A stretch of DNA of 8,571 nucleotides from Candidatus Aminicenantota bacterium (GTDB lineage Bacteria; Acidobacteriota; Aminicenantia; Aminicenantales; JAFGAV01): contig VGJG01000057.1 in NCBI GenBank assembly GCA_016867615.1, forward strand, positions 1 to 8,571, given 5' to 3'. The notes beneath the pieces are model-generated. The model made no database searches. It was not told the origin of the DNA and saw only the letters and a program-made list of their open reading frames with translations. Position numbers and translations under genes: made by a program. Below, one piece after another: positions 5,628-8,571 of the stretch. The number at the start of each line of letters is the position of its first letter. Position 1 is the stretch's first letter.

Positions 5628-8571
5628 ATGATCTGTCCCGCCTGTCGGCAAGACAACCCGCCTGACGTGGCTTTCTGCGGCCACTGCGGACGGACACTTC
5701 CGGAATCCGGGCGCCAGGCCCGGGGGACCGAGACGTTCCAGGCGGCGGGCATCCTCCGGGAGCTCGCCACGGGCTCCCGGTTCGCCGGCCGCTACCAGGT
5801 CATCGAGGAGCTGGGCAAGGGGGGCATGGGCCGCGTCTACAAGGCCTTCGACGAGAAGATCCGGGAGAAGGTGGCCCTCAAGCTGCTGAAGCCCGAGATC
5901 TCGGCGGACGAGGCGGCCATCGAGAGGTTCTCGAACGAGCTCCGCTTCGCGAGGCGCATCGCCCACCGCCACGTCTGCCGCATGTTCGACCTGGGCGAGG
6001 CCGAGGGCTCGCACTTCATCACCATGGAGTACGTCTCCGGGGAGGACCTGCGGAGCATCCTGCGCATGTCGGGCCCGATGAGCGCGGGCAAGACGGCCTA
6101 CATCGCCCGGCAGATCTGCGAGGGGCTGGCCGAGGCGCACCGCCTGGGCGTCGTCCACCGCGACCTCAAGCCGCAGAACATCATGATCGACCGCGAGGGG
6201 AACGCGCGGATCATGGATTTCGGCATCGCCCGCTCCCTCAAGGTCAAGGGCCTGACCGGCGCCGGGGTGGTCATCGGCACGCCGGAGTACATGTCGCCCG
6301 AGCAGGTCGAAGGGGGAGAGGCCGACAACCGTTCGGACATCTACTCGCTGGGGATCATCCTCTACGAGATGACGACCGGCCGCGCGCCCTTCGAGGGAGA
6401 GACCTTCCTGAGCATCGCCCTCAAGCAGAAGACCGAGGCGCCCAAGGAGCCGCGGGCCTGGAACCCCCACGTCCCGGACGACTTGAACCGGCTGATCCTG
6501 CGCTGCCTGGAGAAGGACAAGAGCAAAAGATATCAGAAGGTCGAGGACATTCTGGCCGACCTGGACAGAATTGAAAAAGGCGTGCCGGCCACGGAAAAAG
6601 TCCTGCCCGCCAAGAAGACGACCACGTCGAGGGAATTCACGGTCAAGATCACGCCCAGGAAGCTCGTCCTGCCGGCCGTCGGCCTGGCTGCGCTTGCCGC
6701 GGTCGCCATCCTGCTTCTTATTTTCCTTCCCGGCCGGAAAGCCGTCGCCCCGGCCGGCGGAAAACCCAACGTGGCCGTCATGTATTTCGAGAACAATACA
6801 GGCGACCCGGGTCTGGATCACTGGCGGAAAGCCCTGCCCGAGCTCCTGGTCACCGACCTGTCCCAATCCAAGTACGTCAAGGTCCTCAGCGGCGACCGGA
6901 TGTTCGAGATCCTGAGCGAGCTCGACCAGGCCGAAGAGCGCACCTACTCGGCCAAAACACTCCGCGAAGTGGCCGAGCGCGCCGGGGCCAATCACATCCT
7001 GATGGGCGGCCTGACCAAGGCCGGCGATTCGTTCCGGCTCGATTACAGGCTCAAGAGCTACGGGACGGGCGAGACGGTCGGCTCGGGCTCCGTCGTCGGG
7101 CAGGGATTGGACAGCTTCTACGCCATGGTGGACACCCTGACCGGCAAGGTCAAGGAAGACCTGAAACTGACCACAGCCGAAATCGCCGACGACGTCGACG
7201 TGGTGCTGGGCAAGATCACCACCTCCTCGCCCGAGGCGTTCGCCCTCTATGTCGAGGGTCGGGAGTACCATAATAAGCGCGATTTTGCCAAGAGCATCGA
7301 ATTGATGAACCAGGCCGTAGCCCTCGACCCGGATTTCGCCATGGCCTACCGCTCCCTGGCCATGTCCTACAGCAATATCTTTTTACGGGCCGAAAAAAAG
7401 CGCTGTCTGGAAAAGGCCATGAGCCTGCGCGACCGCGTGTCGCAGAAAGAGAGGCTCCTCCTCGAGGGGGAATACTACCAGGAAAGCGAAAGGACCATTC
7501 CCCAGGCCATCCGAGCCTACCGGGAGGTCTTGAAGACCTACCCCGACGACGCCTTCGTCCACAACAAACTGGCCTACCTGTACAGCGACTACGATCTCTT
7601 CGAAAGATGCATCGAGCACAGCCTGTGCTCGATCCGGAGCGGGAACAGGACCTATTATCCCTACAGCTATGCGGCCACCGCCTACCAAGCCTTGGGTCAG
7701 CGGGAGAAAGCCAAAGAGGTCATCGAATCCTATTTCCGCGACATAGGCGAAAGCGCGCCCCTGCGCGCCGACCTCTCGGACTATTTTCTGTATTCCGGAA
7801 AATACCCGGAGGCGCTGGCCGAGATCGACCGGGCTATGGCCTTAAGCCCCGACCCGGCGCAGCTGGCTTTCAGCCGCGGAGTGCTCTTCGTTTGTCAAGG
7901 GGATCTGTCCCAAGCGGCCGCCGCATTTCAGCGGCTGTTGGAATTCAAAGATCCCTCGGCGCCCATGTACAGTCTTTACGGCATGGCTCAGATAGCCATT
8001 CTCCAGGGAAAATACAGGGAAGCGACGTCCCTGACTGAACGGGGAATCGCGGCCATGGAGCGGATTAAAGAGGAGCAATTTGCATGCATTTTTCGGCAGG
8101 TGGCAGCCTATGCCCTGTGGAGGTCGGGCCGTTTGTCCGAAGCCCTGGCCATAAGCCGACGCATCCTTGATGCCGGGCGAGCCATGGATGATCTCTACTG
8201 GCAGAGAACAGCCCTGCTGCTTCAGGGCATGATCTTATGCCAAATGAATTCTCTGGCCGAAGCCGCAAAGGTCGCAGCAGACCTGACTTCCCTATGCCGG
8301 GATTCTTTGAATCCTCAGGACAAGAATAGGGCCGATCATCTGGTGGGCATGATCGCACTTCAGAAGGGGGATCACGCCGAGGCGATCGATCGATTCAAGC
8401 AGGCCTGCGGCCGCCTACCGCACGAGCACGCCTGGTCAGCGGATAGGCATGCTTTCTACATCGGATCGCTGGCCCGGGCCTATGAACAAGCCGGGACCAT
8501 CGAGGACGCTCGCCGGGAGCATGAGAAGATCACGGCCTTGACCTCGGGCCGGTTCAGGTACGGCGATATCT
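5628..8571 (+). CDS. Transmembrane Ser/Thr protein kinase with zinc ribbon, FlgO/TolB-like domain and TPR array (cut by window edge)
   Basis: Hanks-type kinase, open for 981 codons and still running at the right edge. Residues 3-20 form a zinc ribbon (C3-x2-C6, C17-x2-C20). The kinase domain spans about 56-330 and looks catalytically complete: glycine loop GKGGMGRV (63-70), Lys85, helix-C Glu104, HRDLKPQN (177-184, Asp179 catalytic), DFG (197-199), activation loop with Thr210 as a possible phosphosite, and GTPEYMSPEQ (217-226). One hydrophobic helix (about 346-367) follows. Residues about 380-520 begin NVAVMYFENNTGDPGLDHW and continue with LLVTDLSQSKYVKVLSG, like FlgO/TolB N-terminal alpha/beta domains. 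From about 535 there are repeated TPR-like helical pairs, at least eight by eye. By topology the kinase is cytoplasmic and the TPR part probably periplasmic. ATG 5628 has GAGGGG 11 nt upstream, and the zinc ribbon starts at once. GC drops markedly over the TPR half. Targets and signal are unknown; kinases of this plan are common in Acidobacteriota-like genomes. Confidence 0.93.
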   Translation, partial: MICPACRQDNPPDVAFCGHCGRTLPESGRQARGTETFQAAGILRELATGSRFAGRYQVIEELGKGGMGRVYKAFDEKIREKVALKLLKPEISADEAAIERFSNELRFARRIAHRHVCRMFDLGEAEGSHFITMEYVSGEDLRSILRMSGPMSAGKTAYIARQICEGLAEAHRLGVVHRDLKPQNIMIDREGNARIMDFGIARSLKVKGLTGAGVVIGTPEYMSPEQVEGGEADNRSDIYSLGIILYEMTTGRAPFEGETFLSIALKQKTEAPKEPRAWNPHVPDDLNRLILRCLEKDKSKRYQKVEDILADLDRIEKGVPATEKVLPAKKTTTSREFTVKITPRKLVLPAVGLAALAAVAILLLIFLPGRKAVAPAGGKPNVAVMYFENNTGDPGLDHWRKALPELLVTDLSQSKYVKVLSGDRMFEILSELDQAEERTYSAKTLREVAERAGANHILMGGLTKAGDSFRLDYRLKSYGTGETVGSGSVVGQGLDSFYAMVDTLTGKVKEDLKLTTAEIADDVDVVLGKITTSSPEAFALYVEGREYHNKRDFAKSIELMNQAVALDPDFAMAYRSLAMSYSNIFLRAEKKRCLEKAMSLRDRVSQKERLLLEGEYYQESERTIPQAIRAYREVLKTYPDDAFVHNKLAYLYSDYDLFERCIEHSLCSIRSGNRTYYPYSYAATAYQALGQREKAKEVIESYFRDIGESAPLRADLSDYFLYSGKYPEALAEIDRAMALSPDPAQLAFSRGVLFVCQGDLSQAAAAFQRLLEFKDPSAPMYSLYGMAQIAILQGKYREATSLTERGIAAMERIKEEQFACIFRQVAAYALWRSGRLSEALAISRRILDAGRAMDDLYWQRTALLLQGMILCQMNSLAEAAKVAADLTSLCRDSLNPQDKNRADHLVGMIALQKGDHAEAIDRFKQACGRLPHEHAWSADRHAFYIGSLARAYEQAGTIEDARREHEKITALTSGRFRYGDI

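Noticed and set aside
5415..7271. A 618-codon minus-strand open frame antisense to the kinase domain
   Set aside because: The plus strand carries every kinase motif in frame. The antisense frame is Asp/Leu/Gly/Arg-rich with no domain and crosses the promoter region.

Overview
The window reads as a GC-rich bacterial chromosome segment carrying five genes: four on the minus strand in a tight head-to-tail row (5363 down to 1), and one long plus-strand gene (5628 to the right edge) that diverges from them. Three traits together suggest an Acidobacteriota or Aminicenantes-like Gram-negative: an Oar-type TonB-dependent receptor with an N-terminal carboxypeptidase-regulatory-like domain, a membrane Ser/Thr kinase fused to a TPR array, and generally high GC. 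This assignment is inferred from gene style alone; no rRNA or other phylogenetic marker is present.

Layout. At 5363-4698 (minus) lies a CDP-alcohol phosphatidyltransferase that most resembles phosphatidylinositol-phosphate synthases. It overlaps by four bases (ATGA) the inositol-1-phosphate synthase gene ino1 (4701-3577, minus). The pair forms a compact route from glucose-6-phosphate to inositol-1-phosphate to an inositol phospholipid. After a 55-bp gap comes a 935-residue Oar-like TonB-dependent outer-membrane receptor (3521-714, minus). After a further 31 bp comes the N-terminal 227 residues of an OPT-family transporter (682-1, minus) that runs off the left edge. The receptor and transporter could act in series for uptake of a peptide-like or metal-chelate substrate, but the substrate cannot be read from sequence.

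The 264-bp divergent intergenic region (5364-5627) has a plausible sigma70-type promoter for each direction, a perfect 7-bp-arm dyad, a 10-bp palindrome and a strong 35-nt stem-loop that abuts the -35 box of the kinase promoter. This is the only non-coding stretch of any size and the densest in unexplained structure.

At 5628 to the edge (plus) is a membrane Ser/Thr protein kinase with at least 981 residues: N-terminal zinc ribbon, complete kinase domain, one transmembrane helix, a FlgO/TolB-N-like alpha/beta domain and a long TPR array. GC content falls from about 70% over the kinase domain to about 53-55% over the TPR region, which suggests a modular history.

No tRNA, rRNA, CRISPR array, insertion sequence or prophage gene was seen. 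Several very long open frames antisense to the real genes are composition-driven shadows. No wholly new system is evident. The points most worth following are the inositol-lipid cassette, its altered CDP-alcohol transferase motif, and the structured divergent control region.
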